This document shows positions 45,761-56,779 of a stretch of 64,000 bases of DNA, in pieces. Numbering within the stretch: the first letter of the stretch is position 1; each line of letters begins with the position of its first letter. The DNA lies in assembly GCA_944472135.2 (NCBI GenBank), contig OX235262.1, positions 23,545,362-23,609,361 of the forward strand, written 5' to 3'. The notes under the pieces are model-generated. The model ran no database searches. It saw only the letters and a program-made list of their open reading frames with translations, and was not told the origin of the DNA. The DNA comes from Trichobilharzia regenti (lineage: Eukaryota; Platyhelminthes; Trematoda; Strigeidida; Schistosomatidae). The translations under genes were made by a program, and so were the position numbers.

Positions 45761-45924
45761 TTCTTATGAGTGATTTAATGACCGGCTTTCTATAATTCAT
45801 TTCTGATGATATTTAATTAGCAGGATCACAACTGCAGTTTAACACAGTCAGGTCCTTTTTAGTGCTAAGACGATATATTATTACGAAATATATAGCCATT
45901 GATGCATTTAGAAAAACACAGCTG

Positions 45925-46030
45925 TTTGCTCAATGAAAAAATAATTCTTTTCCATGAATGCATTTACGAGCTGTACACTTGTATTTATATTATGGAAAAA
46001 GGCATTAAGTGGTGCAAGAAACTGCTTAGT
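45925..46030 (+). repeat. PLE-B terminal module
   Basis: ttcttttccatgaatgcatt ... gagctgtacacttgtattta ... aaaggcattaagtggtgc, preceding the minus-strand PLE-B below. Confidence 0.6.
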
Positions 46031-46068
46031 CAATAGTGTACGTGTGATAAGAATTGAAGTAAATGAAT

Positions 46069-48150
46069 AAACTTTAGTAAATAAGTGAATGAGTGTTAAG
46101 ATTTTTAAAGATAGTACGTCAAGTACTGTCTAAAATTCTAAGAGTACTAATGAAGATAACAATGAAGACGGCGAAGATAAAATGAAGTTCAGTGAATACA
46201 AGTGGTGAAATAGGATAGAATATGTGAATACCACAATAACCAAGATAAAGTAAGATGTTTGACAAAATGTTTTGAACATGTAATTTAGGTTTCTGTCTAC
46301 GTATAGCTGGAGCTTCGGCTATGCACTCATGGTGAAGAAGTAGGTTTGTAGAGTGATTGAATCTGGTGTTGTCGACAACTTCGAAGAATGAATCACATGG
46401 GACTGAACTACCTGAATACAGAAGGTGTCTACAGATTGAAGACTTCTTATTCCTATGCTCGCCTTTCATTTGCCGAAATGGGGTAGTGTTCAGCTATGCG
46501 TTTCCGGAGAACAGACTTACGACGTGCAACGTAATCAGCTCCACACGAGTGTGTGAATGAGAATATGCAATAATGAGGGGTCATAAGCATTAGTTTTTCC
46601 TCAACACAATGTGGAATTATATTTCCTCCGGTGAGTACTGAATACAAGTCAACTGCATAAAATGAGCATTAGATACATTTAGATAGAAGACTTTTAATCA
46701 CTTCAGCACTGATGTTACTAGTGAACGTCAAACTGATGAACAGTGTATTCTTTGGGACTATGATTTGTCTGGAGACGGTTCCTTTCTTGGTTTTACTTTT
46801 AGACAAACCTTTTCGAATATACAATATTTAAGTGAGTTGTGTAGTGGTTTCCTAGTTCTATGCTGATCGTATCTGTATGGCATATTTTCAGGATTCTGTA
46901 GCCTAGAGAACGGTTAAGATTTCTGTTCCTGCATGGAGGTACTCAACTGTTGAAGCTGGTGTAAATGTTTGTTTTCGTTAAGTCGACCTTTTCAACTTGC
47001 CTTCCTGTCTTCCACCTAGTATCATATTTTAGAAGTCAAGTGTAATAGTGAAAAACACATATGGGGGGAAAACTATTAAATTTTCCAAGAAGTTGAATAG
47101 TTGAGCAGCTGTCATCGCAAATAATGGTGTCATTAACGTATCGCTTAAACATATGCAAAGTCGTGATTGTTTCTTTCAACGGACCACTCTCTATACTCAC
47201 CATGAAGACATTCTCTAGGAGAAGTATTAATGTATCCTGCATGGTGACTCCTTCTTTTTGACTATGAATATCATCGTTAAACCTAAGCTGCATATTAAGC
47301 GTACATCTGAATAAAACTTCAGATAGTTAGCTGACACTGCGATGTACATACATTTAAGGTCGATTTAATCACATAGACAACAAATAGTTTCTTCTTATGG
47401 TACATTTGTAAATAAAGAGCAAACAACTGCAATTAATAGTGTTTTCCGAGCTGGTTGGTTTAGTTGTGGAGCAAACATCTATTAAAATCATGCTTACCAG
47501 TCACATTAATTCCGTCAGCGCAGATGACGAAGTAAAAAGTGTCCGAAAGTATATGTTTACATACATTTGATGTTAATGGTTCATGGATTTCTTTGAGCCA
47601 TTCAGCTGCAGGATGAAAAAAGGAGTTTAGCACATTTGGTATAGGTCGTAGAGGGACACTATCTTTATGTGCCTCAGGAAGATCATATAAACTAGGGGTG
47701 GTTGAACCAGAGGGCTTGCGATGCTCGTACTTTTATATGAAGTAATAACAGACTCGTTCTTCAACTTCTTCAAATTTTCTTATATTCTTATTCATTCTCA
47801 ATACCCTGCTTTCTGTCTTTCCAGTTGTCTGATTTAAAAAATTTTTTGTTCATCTAAAAGATTGGTACATAATTTGTTAATGCAATCTAGACGATTCAAA
47901 ATAACTATGCTCGATCCTTTATCTGGACAAATTAGTATTATATCCCGACTATTCAATGGTTCACTCAATTGTCTTTATGCTCTTTTGATATCATTTGTCG
48001 TTGTTGGTATGGTGCTTTTAAGTATTGATAGTTGCAGTGCAGTATGACAGACTTGAATTGTTCTAGGTCTTCACAAGACGTCCGAAGTAGGTCCTGTGTC
48101 TTAGACATAAGATCTAATTTTTCAGCTCCACATGAAATAGTACAAAACTA
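46069..48150 (-). pseudogene. PLE-B element remnant: RT + GIY-YIG
   Basis: On the minus strand, 47036-47293 shows an RT motif B to C region: FNDDIHSQKEGVTM, then NVFMVSIESGPLKETITTL and KRYVNDTII, where the usual YVDD is changed to YVND. 46453-46647 and 46119-46469 give CGADYVARRKSVLRKRIAEH and HLLYSGSSVPCDS, the endonuclease. Upstream pieces to about 48150 are decayed N-terminal sequence. Multiple frameshifts make it non-functional. Its 3' part is the inverted twin of 31335-32215. Confidence 0.75.
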
Positions 48151-48222
48151 ATGACCAACAGATAGGATTTGTATGTGAATATCAGACAGAGTCATACTAG
48201 AATAAAGACATAGTTCTCTGAT

Positions 48223-48455
48223 GAGTGCGTCGGTGGCATAGCCGTTAGGACGCCTGCCGACCGTGCACATGGTCCGGGGTTCAGTCCCTGGCCACGGACG
48301 CACTCCTTTACCTCTCTAAGCCAGAAATAATGCTAGTAAAGAGGAAAGGTTGGGCGTGAAGCTAGCAACCCCATCCTGTAAAATAAACACTGCTACAGAA
48401 ACTTCAAGCAACTAGCTTGAAGCCGTATGTTCCACTGCGGAATGTGAAGAAAATA
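48223..48455 (+). mobile_element. tRNA-headed SINE (long-tail type)
   Basis: Head gcgtcggtggcatagccg, B box-like ggttcagtccc, body ggttgggcgtgaagctagca, tail ending gaaaataaataaataaa. Confidence 0.85.
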
Positions 48456-48459
48456 AATA

Positions 48460-49400
48460 AATAAATCTCCGGTGAATCCGAGAAATTCATATTAAATCCA
48501 GTTGTTTTTGTAACTTAAGTCATAGGATCTTTTCTTTATTACATTGGACGTATACTCCTCAAATAAGCTTATGTCGGTCTATGTTAGTTCACCCTAGAAA
48601 TGCATGCGTTAGGATAAGATATTCTATAGTTTTGGAAGACGTGTTTGTATATCACCGATCAATTACATGCTCAAAACTTCCTGATTGCAATTCAAGTGAT
48701 CAGATCAATAAAATTTAACCCTCCCTCATTTCATCAGGATTTTCCCTGTTTCCATTCGTTTATAAAACTATTAATTCGAAACTAAAAATTAAAACAAATG
48801 CCTCTGTTTGAATGCTTTTTTCCCCATTCTCATTATGAAGTATGCTACTGACAAGATTTGTCAGTAGTTAATAGGCGTTCATCAGTATTTGTCAATGACC
48901 CTGATCAGAGGTCTAGGACTGCAAACAGATTGGCACACTTTGTAGGCCATCGCGAGTTTCTGCCATAATGGGCATGCAACATAGTCTCAGATCTTCTGAG
49001 CTGTTGGTTGAGCTCTCAGAAATCAACACAAAATCTATACTTCTCCCCACCCCTCGGCTTTTTTTCACTAAAAGGGCTGACCGCTTTTTCAGTAATATCA
49101 TTCACTCATCTGTCGTTCATCTTCCCTTCCAAATGACATGCAACTCTTCTCACTGTGAACGTCATTACTTTTCAGCCCGTCAAAGGGTATTCATGTCCCA
49201 CCGTACGGGTCTGCATCTCCCGCGAATAGATGATTGTTATATTCTTCATTTTCAGCGTCTCCGTACCTACTGTCTCATTGTTCTCGTGTATGGTGATAGA
49301 TTCGTACTTTGTAAGTATGGTACATTCCTTCGTGTTAATTATGACAATTACTTCTCTCAGAAAATCAGATCTGATATATGTATTCTTATCTTATTATTTC
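48460..49400. other. No gene recognised; long open frame of doubtful meaning
   Basis: A 221-codon plus-strand frame (48968-49633) overlaps the third SLC33A1 exon in another phase. It has no recognisable domain and I treat it as chance. 48900-49250 is less AT-rich than the surroundings and could be an unrecognised repeat. Confidence 0.35.
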
Positions 49401-49409
49401 ACCTTTTAG

Positions 49410-49594
49410 GTGTGCATTGGTTTTGCCACTTCAGCTACAACCTTAAAACTAGTCGAACAAGGATTCCCAAGAGAAAATATTGTTGTCTTCGATATCCTCT
49501 TTTTACCATGGGATTTTATTTTACCATTTGTGTTTCTACGTTGGACTCATGGACCGAAACCATTAACGCTTTGCATGATAGCATTTATACCCAG
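49410..49594 (+). CDS. SLC33A1: SLC33A1 exon: TLKLVEQGFPRENI segment
   Basis: The 185-bp exon follows ccttttag and precedes gtatat. It encodes VCIGFATSATTLKLVEQGFP, then a helix ending LPFVFLRWTHGPKPL and CMIAFIP(R). The human counterpart has TGLKLVEEGVPKEHL and YTAGPQPL at the same spacing. It ends in phase 2 (AG), completing an Arg codon with the first base of the next exon, where the human protein has YRLLLG. It is one of the strongest family matches. Confidence 0.93.
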
Positions 49595-49599
49595 GTATA

Positions 49600-50085
49600 T
49601 AGATATATTTTAATTTCTTATATTCAGCAGTAATTTATATTGTGTTTCACCATACAAAATTAAATCATTTATGGGTATATGCAGTAATTCAGAAAGCGTA
49701 TTTACATTATCACGTGTATGAAGATATAGAAAAATTACACGAATGATTCAATCAAAACAGACAGTCTAAATGTCTAAATGAATAAAGAATATCTCCTACA
49801 AGGAGCAGAGTAATCTGTTTAGTCTTCTGAGTAAACTGAGACATTTTAAGTGTATCAAAAATTCATATTTTATAGATCTGTTTCAATGTTGCAGAATGAT
49901 CGAGACTAAAATACAACAATAGTATTATATTGCGAATGTAGAAAAACAATAAAAAGCACATGTCTTGTTTTTATTGTAGTATTCTATTTAAACTGAGACA
50001 TACAGAGGTGTTTGAATTAGGTTACTTTAAATAAGCCTCTTAACTAAAGAAAAACAAAATAGTGATATCTGGAAGTGATTATTTA
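49600..50085. other. No gene recognised
   Basis: AT-rich intron sequence only. Confidence 0.4.
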
Positions 50086-50089
50086 TTAT

Positions 50090-50850
50090 TATTATTGTTC
50101 CTTTGGGTTCCTAGTGGAACATAAAGCTTCAACTGCACGTCTACACTTGCCACTTCTGTCTTCCTTCTGCTGTACTTTTCACCTGCATCTCTGTTAGTCC
50201 ATACTCTTTCAACTCCTCTTCACACCATCTCCTCCATGTCACTCTCGCATGAACGTCACACTCACCGCTTCCCTCTTGCTTTCCTTCCACTCGAGTAATG
50301 GCCTGACGCGCGCGCGATGTCACCCAGCGGCCTCCCCAGCCAGCGAGTATCCAATCCATCTCCACTTTCTCCTGCATATTTGTTGGTTGGCGATTGGTTC
50401 TTGTTTTGTTTTCTTTGTTCCCATTGTTTCTTGTTGGTGATTGTTTCCGGCCCGGCCATCTGATCTTCAGTATAGAGCGAAGATAGTAAGTTTTTGATAA
50501 AGGTCTGCAGCAGGCTGTTGGAAATATTCTTTGTGATTCACCCGCCAAGTTTCTGATCCGATCCGTATAGAAAAACTGACTGATTTGACGTTGTTTGTAT
50601 TGAAAATTCGACCAAATTTTGTTGTTGATGGTGGCTGAGTGACGAAGATTTCCAGATTGGTTTCAGTTGGTTGATGAATGTGTTTCTCGCCTTCTCGATT
50701 CTCGCTCGATTTGACATCCTCGTCCGTTCCTCGTGTAATTGAGACAATGCTCCATAGATAAGTGAATGAAGTAACCTCTTTCTAATCCCTCCCGTTGATG
50801 GTGATTGGCGCTGGATGTGGCTGCTGCTGTTGTTGTTGGTTGTCTGGAAG
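50090..50850 (-). mobile_element. RTE/SR2-like 3' fragment
   Basis: Minus strand: RIEKARNTFINQLKPIW, SVFLYGSDQKLGG and VTWRRWCEEELKEYGL, nearly the same as the copy at 40285-40923, and with the same 3' tail. The two are direct repeats ~9.8 kb apart. Confidence 0.8.
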
Positions 50851-50869
50851 TGATAGCAAAAAGTAACTC

Positions 50870-51445
50870 AAGCGAACAGGGAAATAACTAACCACGAAGC
50901 TATCATCCAACAGATATGCCGTAGGAAATACTAAGTTGGAAAGACAGTTGAGTGACATCGTATTCCAGAGAGATCCTCGAGTGGAAACCTAACAGGAAAT
51001 GACAAGTTGGGCATTGCTCTGCGGATGACAGGTTGTTGTTGACATTCATTCAACTGCTGCCTTCGTTGGATAAAAAGAATTTGAGAGCCAGCCAAATGGA
51101 TTTGCAACAAGAAACTCTGAAAACAAACCAATGAAATATTTTTTTCGTTGAACAAATGTTCAGATGAATAAGAGAGTTTGATGTGTGCATTGGACGTAGA
51201 TTGAAGATACCGGTGAGTGACATTCAGTGGCAGGCAATTACTTGAGTCGAGTTTGAATAGCAAACGATTTAGTGAAGTTTGGAGAGTAACACAGTTAACG
51301 TCGTGTAAGGAGGATGACAAGGAGAAGGAGGATGAGATGTGAGCTCATTGGCTGTTGTCAAACACAGCCAAAAAGGACTAAAGGGATGCGGATGAAACGG
51401 AAGTGTACTGTTGAATCCCTTTGTTCCACTCAGAACCTAATGGAA
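50870..51445 (+). mobile_element. RTE/SR2-like 3' fragment with internal insertion
   Basis: Ends (gagtggaaacctaacaggaa near 50975; gttgaatccctttgttccac near 51415) match RTE 3' ends on the plus strand. About 300 bp of unrelated sequence lies between. Confidence 0.5.
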
Positions 51446-51484
51446 TCATAATAATACTCAACTTCAGAGAAGCAAGTGAACTGG

Positions 51485-51640
51485 TATATTGCATGGATGA
51501 GGTCCTGGGTTCGAATCCCGGTGGGTGCGTACTGCTAAGGAGTCCCAAACTAGGACGAAACAGCTGTCCAGTACTCCCAGGTTTTCCAGTGGTTCTCTAA
51601 CTGATGTCAGCTCATGATTAAATCCTCCATACAAAATCCC
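51485..51640 (+). mobile_element. SMalpha-like hammerhead retroposon
   Basis: Head with B box ggttcgaatcccgg (51509 onward), a hammerhead (51529-51574), then the 3' part ccagtggttctctaactgat and tgaaatcc. It is one of the best-kept copies of the family and serves as reference for the others. Confidence 0.8.
51529..51574 (+). ncRNA. Hammerhead ribozyme, core mutated
   Basis: Stem I gtactg (51529-51534) / cagtac (51569-51574); core ctaagga (51535-51541) where ctgagga is expected; stem II gtcc (51542-51545) / ggac (51553-51556); gaaa 51557-51560; tiny stem III c-agct-g; cleavage triplet gtc 51566-51568. All helices pair perfectly. The G-to-A change in the core should impair self-cleavage. Confidence 0.8.
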
Positions 51641-51644
51641 TACA

Positions 51645-52220
51645 AAAACCAATACTTGAAAACTGGTATATTCACACAGATATTTACCAACAGTTGAAAA
51701 TTATCCATATTTTAGTGAATAATATATATCATGCAGAGAAAAAAATAAGACGCAAAAACACAATAAAGAATGTCTTGGTTTTTCCAAATTGCTCTTAATA
51801 ATCTATTACCGAGAATATCAGCTGTTATGGTCGTGAACTATAGAGTTACAGATTTACAAAATAAACTTTTTCTTTGTTACTTCTATAATTGATCGATAGT
51901 CATTATTATTTCACAAATTTTTTTTTCTCAAAAAATGTAATTCAGTTCATTGAAGATACCTATAAACAGTTTGTGTGATAGTAACAATTAAAGAAATATT
52001 TTTATTCACAACATTCATGATTGAAATTTTACACATTTATTGCCCTTAATGAATTTGAATAAAGTAAGAACAACAGTGGTTTTGTGTAGCATAAAATGGT
52101 ACCATCATCGTGTTATTTCGTTGGCTTCTCTGCAGCTTAGCTGCTTACAGACCAAAGTCATTATTAAGTTTATCTACAAAAACAGTTTTCAAGTGTTGGT
52201 TCGTGGGAATCTGACTGATT
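51645..52220. other. No gene recognised
   Basis: AT-rich intron sequence without a named repeat. Confidence 0.4.
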
Positions 52221-52225
52221 GGTTG

Positions 52226-52410
52226 CAGGATTTCATCATGAGCTGATATCGCTCAGAGAACCATTGGAAAACCTGCCGGGTGTACTGGACAGCTGTTTCG
52301 TCCGCCTAGTTTGTAACTCTTCAGCAGTACGCAGCCACCGAGGTTCTAACCCAGGACCTTCTGGTCAAAAGGCGAGCTCGTTGACCATTAAGCCACTGGG
52401 ACCCAATCCA
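52226..52410 (-). mobile_element. SMalpha-like hammerhead retroposon
   Basis: Minus strand: tRNA-like head (gaccagaaggtcctgggtta), hammerhead at 52330-52282, and 3' part reaching gatttcatcatgagctga on the plus strand. Confidence 0.8.
52282..52330 (-). ncRNA. Hammerhead ribozyme with intact core
   Basis: On the minus strand: stem I gtactg / cagtac (plus 52325-52330 and 52282-52287); core ctgaaga, which fits CTGANGA; gaaa; short stem III c-agct-g; triplet gtc. Stem II is altered by a few inserted bases (aggcggac for aggac), leaving a weaker gtt/gac pairing. It is the only copy I saw with every invariant core base. Confidence 0.75.
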
Positions 52411-52589
52411 AAGGCCGGGCAGCCCAAGAATTCTAACTTCTGACAATTCAACACATAGTACAACAACTAACCAATGTCATCCGTGGCGAGTATGTGTCCT
52501 CACACCTGACCTGCTGCAGCCTACTGGTGACGACTTCCCACCAGAACCCCTGGCAACTGCCTAGCTGATTAGTGCAAGTCGCCAGTCAG

Positions 52590-52735
52590 CAGCTCATCGA
52601 TATTCAAGTGATGGGTTAGATCCCCGTGGGTGCGTACTGCTGAATAGTCAAAAAACTAGGGCAAAACAGCTGTCCATAACTCCCTGCAGGTTTTCCAATG
52701 GCTCTCTAACCAATGTCAGCTCATGATGAAATCCT
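52590..52735 (+). mobile_element. SMalpha-like retroposon relic
   Basis: gtgcgtactgctgaatagtc ... aaacagctgtccataactcc ... aatggctctctaaccaatg: hammerhead with mutated core (ctgaata) and broken stems. Confidence 0.7.
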
Positions 52736-52739
52736 AGAA

Positions 52740-53585
52740 ATAATTTTAACATACTTGCATACAGTTCATTTTTAAACAAAAATAATAATATGTAATAATA
52801 ATGATAGCAAACACTTTATCCCTAACAATAATGATCGTACACAATGAAAACTTCCGGTATTACGTAGTCAGATGAAAGAGAGGGTGAAAATATCTGGTAA
52901 CCAGGCAGGGCGAAGAAAGAGTGATAATCACTTCTTTCTGAACATATAAATCAAGTTTCAGGTACTTTATCGAAAAGGCTTCGCCAAACTTGAGGAGAAT
53001 TGAACACTTTTGCCTATTGATAATTTTAAACAACGTCCACCTCATAACCATGTCAAGAAGATGCCTAGTGATGGCCCTGTTTAAAGCATTTGTTCCCCTT
53101 AGACATAGGGTTTTGGTACATGTTCAGAAAATAGTAGGTATACCATTCTCTCTGTTCTTCCAAAGTAACTGCTCCCGCACATACATGTAAATTTGTATAT
53201 ACAGTCGGAGTTAACTTGAGAAGGATATCTGTCGATTTTTGATTGCACCAAAGAGCCTGTTGTCCGATAGCTGAGAATATCAGCTTAGCTGAAGGATAGG
53301 CTCTGCCCAGTGATGTCCTCAATCTTCGATTGAAAATTTGTGTAATATTTCCTCCTTTAAAATCAAGTTAAGCGTAGGTGTGCTATTTTCCACTGTGATT
53401 TGCTTGACATCTGAACCTTCAGATCCCCCATACTTGTTAATGAACAAATCCATGGTTGAGATTATATTGAATCAATCAGTAGAATCGACAGAATACATTT
53501 CAAAAGTTTCAGTAAGACAGAAATAACATACATTGAAGAAACAATGAAACTGAATATCAGATAAACTGAGGAAAGTAACAGAGAA
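52740..53585. other. No gene recognised
   Basis: Several short frames on both strands (for example 53065-53322 minus). Possibly an old RT-like relic, but I cannot place it. Confidence 0.35.
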
Positions 53586-53589
53586 TTTA

Positions 53590-54010
53590 TGGGTTTATAG
53601 GCTTGAGAACAGGTCAGGATAGAGGCAGCGGCTGGCTGAGCTCCGGTTGTTTCAGGAGAATGGTAATGGCTCTTTGCTGTTTGTAGTTTTCACTATCTAG
53701 AGTCCTTTGGTAATTTATTTTATACTTGATAGATGGTAGAGAAAGACTTCAGCAGGTGGCTTCGTGGCGTATTGGACGAGGTGATGCAATGTAGAACTGT
53801 TGACAGTTCTAACAACACTTTTATTTAATCACATCGGTGGATGTTTCCTTGCACAAAAAATTCGGTTCCTAGAGCAACGGTGAGTATAGTTGGCTTCACA
53901 CGAGGGACAGTGGCTAGCCTACATATTTCGTGTTTCGGTATCGCAACAGGTTGTGGTGAAAACATAAATTGTAGTTTACCAGCATTTAGCATTCTTTGGA
54001 TTGCTTTAAT
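53590..54010 (-). pseudogene. PLE-B GIY-YIG remnant
   Basis: Parallel to 9340-9790 (cctagagcaacggtgagtat; gtttgtagttttcactatct), a decayed minus-strand endonuclease region. Confidence 0.55.
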
Positions 54011-54069
54011 CAACTTGTTGGTTACTATTATTACTTTTCATGAGTTTGTTTGTTTGTAATTCACTTTGT

Positions 54070-54255
54070 TTCAGATTTGACCACAGATCGATTACAGTTA
54101 GAGAAATATCAAAAACCAGGGAGTACTGGACAGCCGTTTCGTCCCTGCTTTAGATTCATTGTCAGTGCACATCCACTGTGTTTTCAACTGAATTACCTTC
54201 CGATTACAAGGCAAGCTCGTAGACCATTTAGCCTTTCGGGACTTATTCAATGGCC
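54070..54255 (-). mobile_element. SMalpha-like retroposon relic
   Basis: The minus strand retains gggacgaaacggctgtccag and the stem I arm; the CTGANGA box is disrupted. Confidence 0.65.
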
Positions 54256-54364
54256 AGCCCATGAATTCTAACTTCAACCAGTTCATGATTTTATTTCACT
54301 TGGTATATCGGCTTTCAGTTGTCGTCGTTTAAAGATATATATATATATATTTACATACTTTCAT

Positions 54365-54890
54365 TACTCTGTGTGGAGATCAGCAGAACCCAGCATCAAA
54401 AATAAGATCCGGATTTTCAACTCCAATGTGAAGTCAGTGCTACTATACGGATCAGAGACTTGCACTGCGCGTCATAAAGAGCATCTCAAACAAACTTCAG
54501 ACCTTCATTAACAGTTGTCTTCGTTCAATACTACTCAAGATCGGATGGCCGGCCAGAAAAGATCAGCAACAGTGAAGGACTTTTGGGGGCAAACTAACCA
54601 GGAACCGATTGTGAAACAAATAGGCAGGAGGAAATGGAGATGGATTGGCTGGCCATACTCTGAGGAAACCATCAAATGACATCACTAGACAAGCCATTGC
54701 TCGAGTGGAACCCGAAGGGGAAGTGGCGAGTTGGTCGCTAGTGCGAGGGCGACTTGGAGGAGGTCATGTGAAGGGGAGATGAAAGCATGTGGACAGACTT
54801 GGAGCGGGGTGAAAACGTTGGCAGAGAACTGAACGCGATGGAGACACGCGGTCGAAGCTCTATGTTCGTCTAGGAATTAAAGGATATAAT
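54365..54890 (+). mobile_element. RTE/SR2-like 3' fragment
   Basis: Well-kept RTE C-terminal coding sequence with frameshifts and stops: NKIRIFNSNVKSVLLYGSET, TNQEPIVKQIGRRKWRWIGW, ATWRRSCEGEMKACGQTWSG. The 3' end ttcgtctaggaattaaagga is followed by an AT tract. It serves as the reference for the other RTE scraps. Confidence 0.82.
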
Positions 54891-55223
54891 ATATATGTAT
54901 ATATATTTATACAGATGGAGACATGGAGAGAGAGTCAATTGTCCTATTAACAGATAGAACAGAATTCTTTTCAAGTCTCTTGACCATAAGTTCAATGATG
55001 AACTCCTCAAGATATCTGATGTGTAGTGTTTAATTATTACAGTTATATAAATGTAGAATCTGATAAAGACGAATTTATCGGGAAAGAATATTCCCGTGTT
55101 AATTAATCAGTCGTTGAAAGTGTAATTTAACTTTGAAGCGTATAACATTTTACTAAAACTCTCTAATATTGTTCACACTGTTTTTATTGTTAATGTTTTC
55201 TTCTTCTTGTATATATATATCAG

Positions 55224-55513
55224 GTTGATTTGTAATATTTTCAGTATTCCAATCATTCATTACACTCCATCGTTTCGTGTAGATGAAAATGCTTTAACAA
55301 TAAATAATACACTCTTAATAAATATGAATAGCAGTAATGAAGCAACAGCATCATATTCTTGGACATTTTATGCAATTCTCTGCGCTTTTGGATTAACTGA
55401 AACAATTTTATTTAACTTTATGTTACTCTTACAAATGGCCTTCAATGCAAAGATCAGTGATCCAGCTATCGGTGGGACATATGTCACACTGTTGAATACT
55501 GTGTCAAATATTG
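55224..55513 (+). CDS. SLC33A1: SLC33A1 exon: AFNAKISDPAIGGTYVTLLN segment
   Basis: The 290-bp exon follows atatcag and precedes gtatga. It encodes (R)LICNIFSIPIIHYTPSF, an extended polar loop with several NxS/T sites, the helix SYSWTFYAILCAFGLTETIL, and the signature MAFNAKISDPAIGGTY followed by TLLNTVSNIG. The last block is almost invariant in SLC33A1 (human MAFNAKVSDPLIGGTY). The exon ends in phase 1 inside the Gly codon. The expected following exon (GNWP...) is not seen in the remaining 8.5 kb. Confidence 0.94.
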
Positions 55514-55734
55514 GTATGAATTTTTTTTTGAAAATTATTGCTTTATTTTAAAAAAAATTTTATGTTTTGAAAAATATTCTGACGTATTAACTTTCATTTA
55601 CTTTTTCTCATAAAGCAGATGTGTATTCAACTGTTTATAAATATTATTACTATTATTATTATTATTATAGAGAGATAAATTGTATAGAGTCATTTGAAAG
55701 ATGGTATTCACTCAACCCAGTGGAATATAATGTT

Positions 55735-56215
55735 TCAATGTGAAGTCAGTACTAGTTTATCGATCAGAAACTTGGAACGTCATGTTCAGCACCTCAAACA
55801 AACTACAGACCTTTATCAACAGTTGTTTTCGCTCAATACTATTCAAGATCAGATAGCTTGCTAGAAAAGATTAGCAATAAGGATATCTAGCAATAAGTGA
55901 ACCAACACAGCAGGAACCAGTTGTGCAAAAATTGCAGGAAGAAATGGAGGTGGATTGGCCATATTCTGAGAAAACAAACTTTCATGTGAGTGACATCACA
56001 CGACAGGCCATTGCTCAAGTGAAACCCGAACGGGAAGCGGCAAGTTGGTTGGTTGTCAGTGCGAGGGTGGTGTGATATGGAGGAGGTCATGTGAGAAGGA
56101 GATGAAAGCATGTGGGAAGACGTGGAGCCAGGTGAAAACGTAAGTAGAGAACAGAACGCAATGGAGACCTACGGCTGAAGCCCGATGTTCCTCTAAGAAC
56201 TAAAGGAAGCAATAA
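55735..56215 (+). mobile_element. RTE/SR2-like 3' fragment
   Basis: Same region as 54365-54890, more decayed (tcgatcagaaacttgg, gaagaaatggaggtggattg, 3' end ttcctctaagaactaaagga). Confidence 0.7.
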
Positions 56216-56254
56216 TAATATAATAACAATGAGTGTTAGCCTAACACTTCCTCT

Positions 56255-56770
56255 TCTTTCTTTGTTGGGCTTACAACCAGCTAAGGAAGGTAAAGATGTG
56301 TACTTGTCGGGATTCGAACCCTGTACTACATGAGAAGTTGGCAGCGAGGATTATTAAACCTCAACCAGATGTGTTGGGAAATAGTGTTATTAAGAAGTGA
56401 TTCAAAAATCAATTACCCTTTGACTTGAACAAATATGATTAAATGAATAAATAAAATAATGACAACACTAAGGATGAGGAATCCTACTGGTTCTAATTAA
56501 ACACCATTTTTAAAGGATTTCATGAATTATGTAATTTACGCATATATATATATATATATGAAATTTTCAGCCTGGGCTTTAAGGTTTCAGTGGCAGTTGT
56601 TTTGTTCCTTTTCTAAGAAGTGAAGTTTCTAGACTCATGCCCAAAACTTGCCTCTTCTACCGAGTGGCTTACTACTGGCTAAGCCAGTTTAGAAGTTCAT
56701 TGATCAAGGATCCTAACCTACACGATGTAGGGCGTGGATGGCGAATACTCTACCTTTCAACCACTGACAC
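56255..56770 (-). mobile_element. Two tRNA-headed repeats, degraded
   Basis: 56255-56360 (minus) has a B box-like gggttcgaatcccg with a diverged head. 56565-56770 (minus) has a SINE body and head (gtcagtggttgaaaggtag). An AT tract separates them. Confidence 0.5.
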
Positions 56771-56779
56771 ACCAAATAA

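Larger units (their letters stand above)
30819..55513 (+). other. SLC33A1: SLC33A1 (acetyl-CoA transporter AT-1) gene span, four internal exons
   Basis: Four exons encode consecutive parts of a member of solute carrier family 33, which moves acetyl-CoA from cytosol into the ER/Golgi lumen for acetylation of proteins and glycolipids. Introns are 30966-41777 (donor gttagt, acceptor ttgaag), 42221-49409 (gtagga/ttttag) and 49595-55223 (gtatat/atatcag). Phases match at each join (1, 0, 2). The exons follow the order of the human protein. The N-terminal exons and the last exon (expected to begin GNWP) were looked for by eye and not found in the window, so the gene extends in both directions. Confidence 0.9.

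Noticed and set aside
48968..49633. 221-codon open frame
   Set aside because: It overlaps a confirmed SLC33A1 exon in another phase, has no domain, and mixes charged and hydrophobic stretches without pattern.
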